From: Phycisphaerae bacterium RAS2
GTDB lineage: Bacteria; Planctomycetota; Phycisphaerae; UBA1845; UTPLA1
Assembly: GCA_007753915.1 (NCBI GenBank)
Contig: CP036352.1
Location: 1,488,001-1,552,000 of the forward strand
Length of the DNA: 64,000 nucleotides
Reading direction: 5' to 3'
The notes beneath the pieces are model-generated. The model searched no databases. It saw only the letters and a list, made by a program, of their open reading frames with translations, and had not been told where the DNA came from. Shown here piece after piece: positions 33,480 to 41,934 of this stretch. The stretch's first letter is position 1, and every line of letters starts with the position of its first letter. The position numbers and the translations under genes were made by a program.

Positions 33480-35306
33480 CTACGCCAGGATCGGCAGCGG
33501 CAGGACGCCGGGCGCCGGCGACGGTTGCGCCGTCTTGGCAAACACGTCGGAATACTGGTCTTCCAGGTAATCACGCTTCGGGCCGGATCGAATGTGGTCC
33601 CACGGGAGGATTTCATCGGTCGCGCGTTCGCGATGGGCATACCAGTCCGGGTCAACGCCCGTCGCCTCGAACGCGCGCAGCCAGACTGCGTAGTCGAATG
33701 TCTCATCCCACCCATCAAACCGCGCGCCGAGTCGATAGGCCTGTTCCACCGTCGCGCAAAGCCGCCGATCGCCGCGCGACAGCACCGCTTCAAGGATCGA
33801 CCGCTTTGCGTCGTGGGTGCTGACGCGGACGGCCTTGGTGCGGCCTGCGTGCACGGCTGCCGCGAGAATTCGCCGGGCTTCCTGAAAGTACTCGATGCGG
33901 GGCTGCGCGGCCCACTGAAACGGCGTGTACGGCTTGGGCACGAGCCAGCCGACGCTCGCGTTGATGAACGCGGGCGGCTTGCCGATGCGCTTTCGCGCGG
34001 CCGACATTTCGCGCGAAAGTTCGTAGATTCCGCGAATATCGTCCGCCGTCTCTCCGGGGAAACCGACCATGAAATAGGTTTTGATGCGGTTCCAGCCTGC
34101 TTTGTACGCCTCGACGAGGCCGTCCATCAGGTTACCGTCGGTGACTTTCTTGCGAATCGCGGCGCGGAGCGTGTCGCGCGCGGCTTCGACGGCGATGGTC
34201 AGCCCGCCCTTGCGCACGCTGCTTGCCATCCACGGTATGTTCTGCAGCATCTTATCGACGCGAAGCGACGGCATGGAGATGTTGACGTGTCGCCCCGCAA
34301 AGCGCTCATTCACGCGGGCCGAGAGCTCGCGCAAATGCGGGTAATCGGCGGTGGAAAGACTCAACAGGCCGATTTCTTCCTGCCCCGTTGCGGCGTATTG
34401 ATCTTCCAGGATCGAGAGAATCTTCTCTACGCTTCGCACGCCGACGGGTCGCTTGGTATAGCCGGCATGGCAGAAACGGCAGCGCTGCGGGCAGCCGCGC
34501 ATGACCTCCACGGCCATTCGGTCGTGAACCACTTCGGCAAAGGGAACGAGCGGCCGCGTGGGAAACGGCGCGTTCTCAAAGTCCGGCGTCTGACATCGCT
34601 CGATCTGCGTCGGCAGGCCGACGGCGCGGGGAATTACGCCTGCAATCGTGCCGTCGGCGTGGTAGGACACGTCGTACAGGCTCGGGGCATAGGCCCAGGG
34701 AAACCGCCGCGCCATGATCTCGATCATGTCGCGCCGGCGCACGCCGTTTGATTTAAGCTCTTTGTACAGTTCGAGAATCGCCGCCATCGCCCCTTCGCCG
34801 TCGCCGATGACAACGAGGTCCACGAAGTCGGCCACCGGCTCGGGGTTGTCGGCCTGCGGCCCGCCGACGATGACCAGCGGGTGACGGTCATCCCGTTCCG
34901 CCGCGCGCAATGGAATGCCCGCGAGATCGAGCAATTGCAGAAATCCGGTAAAGCCCAGCTCGTACTGGAGCGAGACCGCGAAAAGGTCCGCCTCGCTGAC
35001 CGGCCGGCGCGTGTCCCAGGTGAAAAGCGGAATACGTTTGTCGCGCATGACCTGCTCGGCGTCGGTCCAGGGACAATAGACGCGCTCGGCGCAGACGCCG
35101 GGGGTGTGATTGCACAGCCAGTAAAGGATCTGGCAGCCGAGGTGCGACATGCCGATCGTGTACGCATCGGGGAAGCCGACCACGACGCGCACCTGCGCCG
35201 CGTCCCAGTCGCCGTCGCGCGCGAGCTGATTGAACTCGCGTCCGATGTATTGGGACGGTTGCTTCACATAGGGAAGCAGTTCATCGCTGATTCGTTGAGC
35301 CAGCAT
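33480..35306 (-). CDS. B12-binding-type radical SAM protein
   Basis: Radical S-adenosylmethionine enzyme of the widespread uncharacterised family that has an N-terminal cobalamin-binding-like domain and often sits beside or fused to a DUF2344 partner. The 608-residue product has QVRVVVGFPDAYTIGMSHLG at the start of the N-terminal domain, the cluster motif CPQRCRFCHAG (C-x3-C-x2-C, near residue 272), and downstream segments such as KTYFMVGFPGETADDI. In many genomes the DUF2344 domain follows; no separate DUF2344 gene is next to it here. A role in tRNA modification or ribosome maturation has been suggested from context in other organisms, but is unproven. Confidence 0.85.
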   Translation of the reverse strand: MLAQRISDELLPYVKQPSQYIGREFNQLARDGDWDAAQVRVVVGFPDAYTIGMSHLGCQILYWLCNHTPGVCAERVYCPWTDAEQVMRDKRIPLFTWDTRRPVSEADLFAVSLQYELGFTGFLQLLDLAGIPLRAAERDDRHPLVIVGGPQADNPEPVADFVDLVVIGDGEGAMAAILELYKELKSNGVRRRDMIEIMARRFPWAYAPSLYDVSYHADGTIAGVIPRAVGLPTQIERCQTPDFENAPFPTRPLVPFAEVVHDRMAVEVMRGCPQRCRFCHAGYTKRPVGVRSVEKILSILEDQYAATGQEEIGLLSLSTADYPHLRELSARVNERFAGRHVNISMPSLRVDKMLQNIPWMASSVRKGGLTIAVEAARDTLRAAIRKKVTDGNLMDGLVEAYKAGWNRIKTYFMVGFPGETADDIRGIYELSREMSAARKRIGKPPAFINASVGWLVPKPYTPFQWAAQPRIEYFQEARRILAAAVHAGRTKAVRVSTHDAKRSILEAVLSRGDRRLCATVEQAYRLGARFDGWDETFDYAVWLRAFEATGVDPDWYAHRERATDEILPWDHIRSGPKRDYLEDQYSDVFAKTAQPSPAPGVLPLPILA

Positions 35307-35741
35307 TCATCCAATCCTGAAGGGGGCCAGGGGCGCCCAAGCCATTTGAGCTTGGTCATTCTAGCCGAGCGCGGCTCGGAGCGGTCCGAATAAGTAGCCG
35401 GTTTACGGACTCGGCATGGCGACGTCGCTTAGAGACACGTGGGAGCGTCCTACAACATAGCCGGAGCGGTTCGCAGCCGGTCATTTCCGACCTGCCGGTC
35501 CGGCTGCATTGCACGCCTCGCGAGCCAGGGGTCACAGGTTATGGGGGCGAAACGCGGTTCGTCTATCTGTTGGAGCGCAAAGTAGTTGTGTGACACGGGT
35601 TTGCGAGTTGCGGCGGCTTGACCGCGGGCCGCACCGCAGAATACCATAGGGTGGCTGCAAGGTAGTCCCACCACACCCGCCTTGCCACACGCCGGGGGGC
35701 GCACGCCAAGGTTTCGAGCCAGACCGGGAGGATCGGCCCAA
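35307..35741. other. Intergenic region upstream of the FG-GAP protein, with one dispersed-repeat core
   Basis: 435 bases between the divergent radical SAM and FG-GAP genes. A GCGGCTCGGA core lies at 35371-35380, inside a short inverted repeat (CCGAGCGCGGCTCGG, 35364-35378), as in other gaps. No tRNA-like fold, no convincing gene and no clear promoter were seen. The last ~60 bases encode in-frame residues upstream of the chosen start but have no signal peptide. Confidence 0.45.
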
Positions 35742-38700
35742 ATGTCTCTACGTCGTCAAACTTTCCGCCTGTTCAAATCGGCCTCGCTCTGGACGTGCTG
35801 TTTGGCCGTCGCGGCGCTCGGCACGACCTGCCCGTTCCTCGGCGGCGATGCATCGCCGTTCCCCACGCCGACCGGCGGCAACACCGCGCCGCGCATGCAG
35901 ATTACCAACGTCATCACCGACTTCGGCAACAACTTTGTGCAGCAGGGCGATCCGGTCGTCATTCAGTTCAACGGCAGCGATGCGGAGGATGCCTGCGTCG
36001 CGCGGATCTTTGCGTCGCAATCGGCCAACCCGACGGCGGGCCAGCAGGTTTCGGTTAGCGAAGGCATCGAGATCGGCCCCGGCTTCGGCAGCGGCATCGC
36101 GCAGTGGGACACGACCAACGTGCCGATCGGCGCGTACACGATCTTCGGCGAAATCGACGACGGTAGCTTTGATCCGTTGAGCGGCACGGGCAACCAGCCG
36201 GTGCGCGTAGCGTACGGCTCGGTGATTTCCATCGCGCCCCGCGGGTCGCAGCCGCTGAACAGTCCGCCGCGGCTGACGTTTCTGGAGCCGCTTGCGAACT
36301 TGGGCCTGTCGGTGCAGGACGAAGTCACGGTGCGCTACATCTACGCCGACACGGATAGCAATAACGTGCAGATCACGCTCCTGCTTGATAAAGACCGCAT
36401 CCCGACCAATGACGACGTGAACAACCCCGGCGACCCGCTTGACCCGGCCAGCAACATCATTATTCTGCCGTCGGCCGTGCGATTAAACACCGACCCGACG
36501 TTTGACGGCGACCCCGCGCCGCCGGTCGACCTTGCCCAGCTTCAGTCGGCTGACAGCATTGAGCTTCGCACGAATCCACGCACATTTGGCGCGCCGACCG
36601 TGCCGGGGCTGCTGCCGTTTCCCGGCGCGCCGCAGGACGGCGAGTTCAAGGAGTACCGTTTTACCATCGACTTCGCGCAGATTCCGGTCCGCACCCAGCC
36701 GTACTTCCTCCGCGCAACGATCACCGATGGCGTGGTCACGGCCCATGCGTATGCGACCGGCTCGATTACGATTTCATCGCTGGCGAGCGGATTGGTGGAT
36801 GTCGGCGCACTGGGCTTCTCGCTGGCCGGGGCGCGGTTCCAGGGCTTCAGCGCCGGTGAGAATCTCGGGTCCATCATGCAAAGTGCTCGGGATCTCGATG
36901 GGGACGGTGTGGATGACTTTCTGCTTGCGGGGCGATTCGCGAGCCCTCGAAATCGTTTCCAGTCGGGGGCGGCGTATCAGATTTTCGGTCGATCAAAGCT
37001 TCCATTTCCCTTGGATACCAATGGAAACGGGATCCCGGATGTGCCCGCCGTGGACGGGACACCCATCGATTTCCCGACGCCGCCTGACTATCTGCCGACT
37101 CCGTACGACGCCGCGAACGTCGGCCGTTTCGGCGGCATCATCAGCATCAACAGCGTGGGATCGTTCTTCCGCGGGACAACGTACGGCATGCCGCTTGGCC
37201 GGTTCCCGGTGCCGGCGGTCCCTGGGCCGCTTATGGATGGAGCGCATCCTTTTTCCACGTCTGCCGGGCTGACTTCCATCACGCGGCTTGATGTCACGCT
37301 TGACGGAATCGACGACATGGTATTTGGGCTTCCATACGTCGGTGGCGCGCAAGACCACGGTGACGACGATCCAGGCGACGCCGGCTGTGATGTTCCTTAC
37401 AGCGACAATTTCCCTAACGAGGGGAATTGCAGCATGGCCGGAAATGATGACATAGGTCTCACGTTCGGCGGCTTGGTCGTTATGGTGGACGGAACGAACA
37501 ACATCGTGACAAATTTTCCGCAGTTTGTTGACGCGGGCACGGCAGGTCAGTTTGATCCACAGGCAATCCTCGACGACGAAGGCTTCGTTCAAGGCGGTGG
37601 ATCGATTCCAGAAGGCGCGAGACTCCGTGGTTCGTATCTCGATGAGAATGCTCCTCAAGTGGTCGTCGACAATGAGTACGGGCGTACTGTCGGAGTGTTG
37701 CCGGCGTTCTCGAACACGAACCTCGATTCACTCGTGATTTCGTCGCCCGGGTATAATCTGCCGGGATTCCCGCCGGTTGTGACGCCCTTGGCGCGATGCG
37801 GCAAGGTTGTCATTTTTGAGCCGAACACTTTCATCGCGGCAGGCCTCGTTCTCGATGGCGTTCGATCGTTTCCGACGTTCGGAATTTGCCCAGCCGGCGC
37901 ATGTGTCGGCATGATGCCGACGATTTGCTGTCGCACTTTCAGGCCCATGCCGAACTGGGTAAATGTGGTCGGCGCTGCGGCCGGAGATGAACTAGGATTC
38001 GCCGGACCAGCCGGTCAGTTCAATCAGGATGGTCGGGCAGATGTCCTCATGGGCGCGCCGGGCGCAGATCGACGCATCGCCGCGGGCGGTCCGATCCTGT
38101 CCAACAACGGCGTTTTCTATGTGCTCTTCACGCCATCCGGTGGATTCGGCAATTCGCAATTGACTGTTCTGGATCCCGATAGTCCGCCGCCTCCGGGCGC
38201 GCCCATCGGCCCGCCTCGGCTGGAGATTCGGGGATCCCACGCAGAAGACCGGTTTGGCGCGATCCAGACAGCCATTCAAGATGTGAACGGGGATGGGCGT
38301 GATGATGTCGCTTTCGCGAGCCCCAGCTATGATCACGCAGTTGTCGGGGCCGATGCAGGTTACGTCGGTATCATTTTCGGCAACCGACCGCTGACCGGTG
38401 AAAACGGCTTTACGCCGGAGCAGGTTGGAACCGCGGCGCTGGCGGGGGTTCGGTTTACCGGTGCGCACGGCGGTGCCATGGCTGGGGCAAGCATCGCGAG
38501 TGCGGGCGACTTCAATCGTGATGGCTACGGCGATCTTCTGATTGCCTGCCCCGGCGAGGTGCGCGTGATCAATGGCGTGCCGCGAAAGGGCGTGGCCTAT
38601 CTTGTCTTCGGCAGTGCTTCTCCGACCTTCCTGACGAACAACAGTGGCCAGGGATTCAGCCTCGCGCAGGTCGGAGTCAAAGTCGGTAACGTGACACCGC

Positions 38701-38936
38701 TGCCGGGCATCGTCTTCGTCAGCCGATTCGCGCAGGGCACGATCGACGAAGCGCCGCTCGATTCGGTCGGCGGCCTGGGTGACATCGACGGCGACGGATT
38801 TGATGACATCGGTGTAGCGGCCATGCGAGCCGATTTTGTGAATCCGTCGTCGCCCAATCAGCGCCGCGACGAAGCCGGCGAGGTGTACACCATCTACGGC
38901 AACAATCAGGGGACGAACAACCTCGGCGGCGGATGA
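35742..38936 (+). CDS. Large exported FG-GAP (integrin-like) beta-propeller protein
   Basis: The 1064-residue product has a signal peptide ending near a Cys (LAVAALGTTCPFLGG), possibly a lipoprotein. GGAGG stands before the ATG at 35742. The N-terminal ~350 residues look like Ig/PKD-like domains with repeated acidic loops (NGSDAEDAC, YADTDSNNVQITLLLD). From residue ~380 to the end are six FG-GAP calcium-binding repeats: DLDGDGVDDFLL, DVTLDGIDDMVF, FNQDGRADVLMG, DVNGDGRDDVAFA, DFNRDGYGDLLIA, DIDGDGFDDIGVA. The repeats are separated by long insertions. Likely an extracellular adhesion or scaffold protein. A heptamer repeat and a palindrome follow the stop. Confidence 0.82.
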   Translation: MSLRRQTFRLFKSASLWTCCLAVAALGTTCPFLGGDASPFPTPTGGNTAPRMQITNVITDFGNNFVQQGDPVVIQFNGSDAEDACVARIFASQSANPTAGQQVSVSEGIEIGPGFGSGIAQWDTTNVPIGAYTIFGEIDDGSFDPLSGTGNQPVRVAYGSVISIAPRGSQPLNSPPRLTFLEPLANLGLSVQDEVTVRYIYADTDSNNVQITLLLDKDRIPTNDDVNNPGDPLDPASNIIILPSAVRLNTDPTFDGDPAPPVDLAQLQSADSIELRTNPRTFGAPTVPGLLPFPGAPQDGEFKEYRFTIDFAQIPVRTQPYFLRATITDGVVTAHAYATGSITISSLASGLVDVGALGFSLAGARFQGFSAGENLGSIMQSARDLDGDGVDDFLLAGRFASPRNRFQSGAAYQIFGRSKLPFPLDTNGNGIPDVPAVDGTPIDFPTPPDYLPTPYDAANVGRFGGIISINSVGSFFRGTTYGMPLGRFPVPAVPGPLMDGAHPFSTSAGLTSITRLDVTLDGIDDMVFGLPYVGGAQDHGDDDPGDAGCDVPYSDNFPNEGNCSMAGNDDIGLTFGGLVVMVDGTNNIVTNFPQFVDAGTAGQFDPQAILDDEGFVQGGGSIPEGARLRGSYLDENAPQVVVDNEYGRTVGVLPAFSNTNLDSLVISSPGYNLPGFPPVVTPLARCGKVVIFEPNTFIAAGLVLDGVRSFPTFGICPAGACVGMMPTICCRTFRPMPNWVNVVGAAAGDELGFAGPAGQFNQDGRADVLMGAPGADRRIAAGGPILSNNGVFYVLFTPSGGFGNSQLTVLDPDSPPPPGAPIGPPRLEIRGSHAEDRFGAIQTAIQDVNGDGRDDVAFASPSYDHAVVGADAGYVGIIFGNRPLTGENGFTPEQVGTAALAGVRFTGAHGGAMAGASIASAGDFNRDGYGDLLIACPGEVRVINGVPRKGVAYLVFGSASPTFLTNNSGQGFSLAQVGVKVGNVTPLPGIVFVSRFAQGTIDEAPLDSVGGLGDIDGDGFDDIGVAAMRADFVNPSSPNQRRDEAGEVYTIYGNNQGTNNLGGG

Positions 38937-38942
38937 GAAAGG

Positions 38943-38963
38943 CCAGTTGCCAGTTGCCAGTTG
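38943..38963. repeat. Heptanucleotide tandem repeat
   Basis: Three exact copies of CCAGTTG run from 38943 to 38963, followed by two degenerate units (CCAGTGG, TCAGTGA). The array starts seven bases after the FG-GAP gene stop. Short seven-base tandem arrays of this kind are known from several bacteria, including cyanobacteria; here it is intergenic and of unknown role. Confidence 0.8.
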
Positions 38964-39016
38964 CCAGTGGTCAGTGAACGGCGATTGGTCGCGGGAAAAC
39001 TGAAAATAAGCATCGC

Positions 39017-39046
39017 GAAGCCGGCGGATTGCGATCCGTCGGCTTC
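39017..39046 (+). terminator. Palindromic element, copy B, probable terminator
   Basis: GAAGCCGGCGGATT and GATCCGTCGGCTTC flank a GC centre and would pair in RNA along all 14 positions using G-U pairs. TTTCTTT follows immediately, so the copy may terminate the FG-GAP transcript. Its layout and core match the palindrome at 21566-21595, so it is also counted as a copy of a dispersed element. Confidence 0.65.
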
Positions 39047-39100
39047 TTTCTTTAATCCGATCCATTTATCTAATTCGGCTTGCCGATTATCATGTCGCCC

Positions 39101-41038
39101 ATGGATCGCCGTTTTGAAATCATCGTCATCGGCGGTGGCCACGCCGGCGCGGAGGCCGCCTGGGCTGCGGCGCGCCTGGGAATTCCCACGGCGATGATCA
39201 CCATGCAGCGCGAGGCCATCGGCCGAATGAGCTGCAATCCGGCCATCGGCGGCATCGGCAAGGGGCAGATGGTCCGCGAGATCGACGCGCTGGGCGGTCT
39301 GATGGGACTTGCCACCGACCGCGCGGGCATTCAGTTCCGCATGTTGAATCGCCGCAAGGGGCCGGCTGTGTGGGCGCCGCGGGCGCAGTGTGATCGCGAC
39401 CTGTACGCGGCAGCGGTGCAGGAGCTGCTCGCACTCACACCGAATCTCGACATCATCGAGGGAACAATCGAGGCGATTGAAACGACCGACACGAGTCCGT
39501 CGCCGGAAGCGAACGGCGGTGTAGCGTCGAAATCTGTCAAAGCCGTTCGCCTGACCGATGGCCGCGTGCTGGCGTGCCGGTGCGTGATTGTGACGACAGG
39601 GACGTTCCTCCGCGCGCTGATGCACACGGGCAAGGCGAAGGCCGAGGGCGGGCGGATCGGCGAAGGCAGCGCGGTCGGGTTGAGCGCCTGCCTGCGCGAG
39701 ATGGAACTGGAACTGGGTCGCCTGAAGACGGGCACCCCGCCGCGCATTGCACGGGATTCAGTGGATTACACCGTGCTCGAGGAGCAGCCGGGCGACAACC
39801 CGCCCGAGCCGTTCTCGTTCCTGACGGACCGCATCGATCAGCGACAGGTGTCTTGTTGGATCACCTACACCGGCGCGCCGGCGCACGAATTGATCCGGGC
39901 GAACCTGCATCGCGCGCCGATGTACACAGGGCAGATCGAATCGCGCGGGCCGCGTTATTGCCCGAGCATCGAGGACAAGGTCGTTCGCTTCGCCGACAAG
40001 GACCGGCATCAGATTTTCCTGGAGCCAGAGGGCTACGAGAGCGACCGCATCTACTGCAACGGCATCAGCACGTCGCTGCCGGTCGATGTGCAGGAGTGCG
40101 TGGTGCGGTCGATTGTCGGGCTGGAACGGGCGCGGATTCTGCAATGGGGTTACGCGGTGGAGTACGACTTCGTGCCGCCGCATCAGATCGACGCGACGTT
40201 GCAGGCAAAGAACGTTGCCGGACTGTATCTCGCGGGCCAGATTAACGGCACCAGCGGCTACGAGGAGGCGGCTGGTCAGGGGCTGCTCGCGGGGATCAAC
40301 GCGGCGCGGCGCGTGCTGGGGCGCGAGCCGGTCGTTTTGCAGCGCGATCAGGCCTACATCGGCGTGATGATCGACGATCTGGTGACGCGCGGCGTCATCG
40401 AGCCGTATCGCATGTTCACGTCGCGCGCGGAATATCGCCTGCTGCTTCGAAGCGACAACGCTGATGCGCGGCTGACGGCGCTGGGGCGGGAGATCGGCCT
40501 TGTGGACGACGCGCGGTGGGCGCGCTTTACGGCCAAGCGCGACGCGATCACCGCGATCCGGAGTTGGTCCGAGCGAACGGTCATCGACGGTGTGCCGCTT
40601 TCGCGGTGGCTGGCGCGGACGGACGGCGAATCAGTCGAGCGCGTGCCGTGGCGAGCGTGGCGCTTCGACGGAAGCGGGCGGGATTCAAGTGGCGGCGGAT
40701 TGGGAACGCTTCCGGCGCTGCCGGATGACCTGGCGGGCGTCTGCGGTCGCTTGCTCGATGAGGCGTTTGAGTCGGCTGCAATCGAGGCGAAGTATGGCGG
40801 ATACGTTCGGCGGCAGTTGCGTGAGGTCGAGCGCTTTCGAAAGATGGAGTCGCGCCGGATACCGGACGGACTGGATTATCACACGATCCGGCAACTTCGA
40901 TTCGAGGCGCGCGAGCGATTGAGCAGCATCAATCCGCGCAGCATCGGCCAGGCCCAGCGGATCAGCGGAATCAATCCGGCCGATATCGCGGTGCTGCTGC
41001 TTCATCTGGAGTCGGCCCGGCGGACCGGCAATCCGTAA
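39101..41038 (+). CDS. mnmG: tRNA uridine-5-carboxymethylaminomethyl modification enzyme MnmG (GidA)
   Basis: FAD-dependent enzyme that with MnmE modifies the wobble uridine of certain tRNAs. The product (~645 residues) has the FAD motif IIVIGGGHAGAEAAWAAARLG and the signature SCNPAIGGIGKGQMVREIDALGG. Later come VQFRML-type RAGIQFRMLN, LKTGTPPRI, and the C-terminal helical domain ending in RISGINPADIAVLLLHL, which contacts tRNA and MnmE. The ATG at 39101 (MDRRFEIIVIGGG) fits the family best; an ATG at 39092 and a TTG at 39080 are alternatives. There is an insert rich in Gly and Ser near residue 530. mnmE is not in the window. Confidence 0.95.
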   Translation: MDRRFEIIVIGGGHAGAEAAWAAARLGIPTAMITMQREAIGRMSCNPAIGGIGKGQMVREIDALGGLMGLATDRAGIQFRMLNRRKGPAVWAPRAQCDRDLYAAAVQELLALTPNLDIIEGTIEAIETTDTSPSPEANGGVASKSVKAVRLTDGRVLACRCVIVTTGTFLRALMHTGKAKAEGGRIGEGSAVGLSACLREMELELGRLKTGTPPRIARDSVDYTVLEEQPGDNPPEPFSFLTDRIDQRQVSCWITYTGAPAHELIRANLHRAPMYTGQIESRGPRYCPSIEDKVVRFADKDRHQIFLEPEGYESDRIYCNGISTSLPVDVQECVVRSIVGLERARILQWGYAVEYDFVPPHQIDATLQAKNVAGLYLAGQINGTSGYEEAAGQGLLAGINAARRVLGREPVVLQRDQAYIGVMIDDLVTRGVIEPYRMFTSRAEYRLLLRSDNADARLTALGREIGLVDDARWARFTAKRDAITAIRSWSERTVIDGVPLSRWLARTDGESVERVPWRAWRFDGSGRDSSGGGLGTLPALPDDLAGVCGRLLDEAFESAAIEAKYGGYVRRQLREVERFRKMESRRIPDGLDYHTIRQLRFEARERLSSINPRSIGQAQRISGINPADIAVLLLHLESARRTGNP

Positions 41039-41347
41039 GCAAGGCATTCTTATTCACGTTGCGCCGTCGCTGCGGTCCGCGTCTTCGTCGGCCGACCGAG
41101 GATGCAATCGCCCTTGACCGCGGCGAGGCCTGTCGGCGCGCATCAGGGCCTGTCGCCCGGTCAAAGCCCCAGAATCCCAGCGAGTCCTGTATTGATAAAG
41201 CCGCGCGTGGGTCGGCCCGATAGGGCGCGAGTTGTTAATTTGGGGGCACTGGGTAATATGTTGCAACATCCACCGGGCGGGGACAGCGCCGATGCGGGGG
41301 CGGCGGCGGTAGCCGAGGCGCTGGACGCGGCGAAGCGGGGCGGAAAC
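41039..41347. other. Intergenic region upstream of the HTH-receiver gene
   Basis: About 310 bases hold the promoter and palindrome described separately. The region between 41259 and 41347 would be the 5' leader; its frame is open and low-complexity (Ala/Gly) but not a recognisable protein extension. The stretch 41039-41230 shows nothing I can name. Confidence 0.4.
41232..41269 (+). promoter_or_regulatory. Promoter with palindromic operator-like site for the HTH-receiver gene
   Basis: TTGTTA at 41232-41237 and TAATAT at 41254-41259, spacer 16, form a plausible sigma70 promoter. A perfect 12-bp palindrome, ATGTTGCAACAT (41258-41269), overlaps the -10 box and the expected start site, where a bound repressor would block transcription. 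The downstream product is itself a DNA-binding regulator, so autoregulation is possible. Confidence 0.45.
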
Positions 41348-41911
41348 ATGAAATCTGTCTATACGACGGGCGAGGTCGCCGAGATCTGCAGCATCAGCCA
41401 GCAGACGGTGATTCGCTGTTTCGACAGCGGTCGTCTCAAGGGCTTTCGCGTGCCGGGGTCGAAGTTTCGCCGTATTCCGCGCGAGTCGCTGCTGGCGTTC
41501 ATGCGCGAGAACAACATACCGCTGGAGAATCTCGCGGCGGGCAAGAAACGCGTTCTGATTGTGGATGACGACGCCGAGATCGTCTCAATGATGTCGGATA
41601 TCCTCGCCGGCGACGGGCGATTCGAGGTGCGCACGGCGAGCAACGGGTTCGACGCCGGAGCGCAGACGAAGGAGTTCCGCCCCGACATCGTCCTGCTGGA
41701 TTACATGCTGCCGGACATCAACGGGAACATCGTCTGCCAGCGGATTCGCAGCGATCCGGAGCTATCGGGTACGCGCATCATCATCGTCTCCGGCGCCGCG
41801 CGCGAGGCGGAGGTCGCAATGCTTCGCGCCGCCGGGGCGGATGATTTCGTCAAGAAGCCGTTTGACATCATGCAATTGCTCAACCGAATGGTCGAACTGG
41901 TCGGCGCGTAG
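41348..41911 (+). CDS. Response regulator with N-terminal excisionase-type HTH
   Basis: The 187-residue product starts with a MerR/excisionase-like winged HTH (VYTTGEVAEICSISQQTVIRCFDSGRLKGFRVPGSKFRRIP, residues ~4-45). A complete receiver domain follows (RVLIVDDDAEIVSMM, phospho-acceptor Asp in LLDYMLPD, Ser in IIVSGAA, Lys in VKKPFD). This is the reverse of the usual receiver-then-output order and is common in planctomycetes and deltaproteobacteria. The ATG at 41348 starts directly before the HTH; the frame is open further up but only low-complexity. The histidine kinase gene follows after 23 bases and is the likely partner. Confidence 0.85.
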   Translation: MKSVYTTGEVAEICSISQQTVIRCFDSGRLKGFRVPGSKFRRIPRESLLAFMRENNIPLENLAAGKKRVLIVDDDAEIVSMMSDILAGDGRFEVRTASNGFDAGAQTKEFRPDIVLLDYMLPDINGNIVCQRIRSDPELSGTRIIIVSGAAREAEVAMLRAAGADDFVKKPFDIMQLLNRMVELVGA

Positions 41912-41934
41912 CGCTTCGCGCCGGTGGGACGCGG

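Noticed and set aside
35460-35740. tRNA-like segment (GGTTCG and GCGAAAC stretches)
   Set aside because: No cloverleaf with proper acceptor, D, anticodon and T arms could be built.
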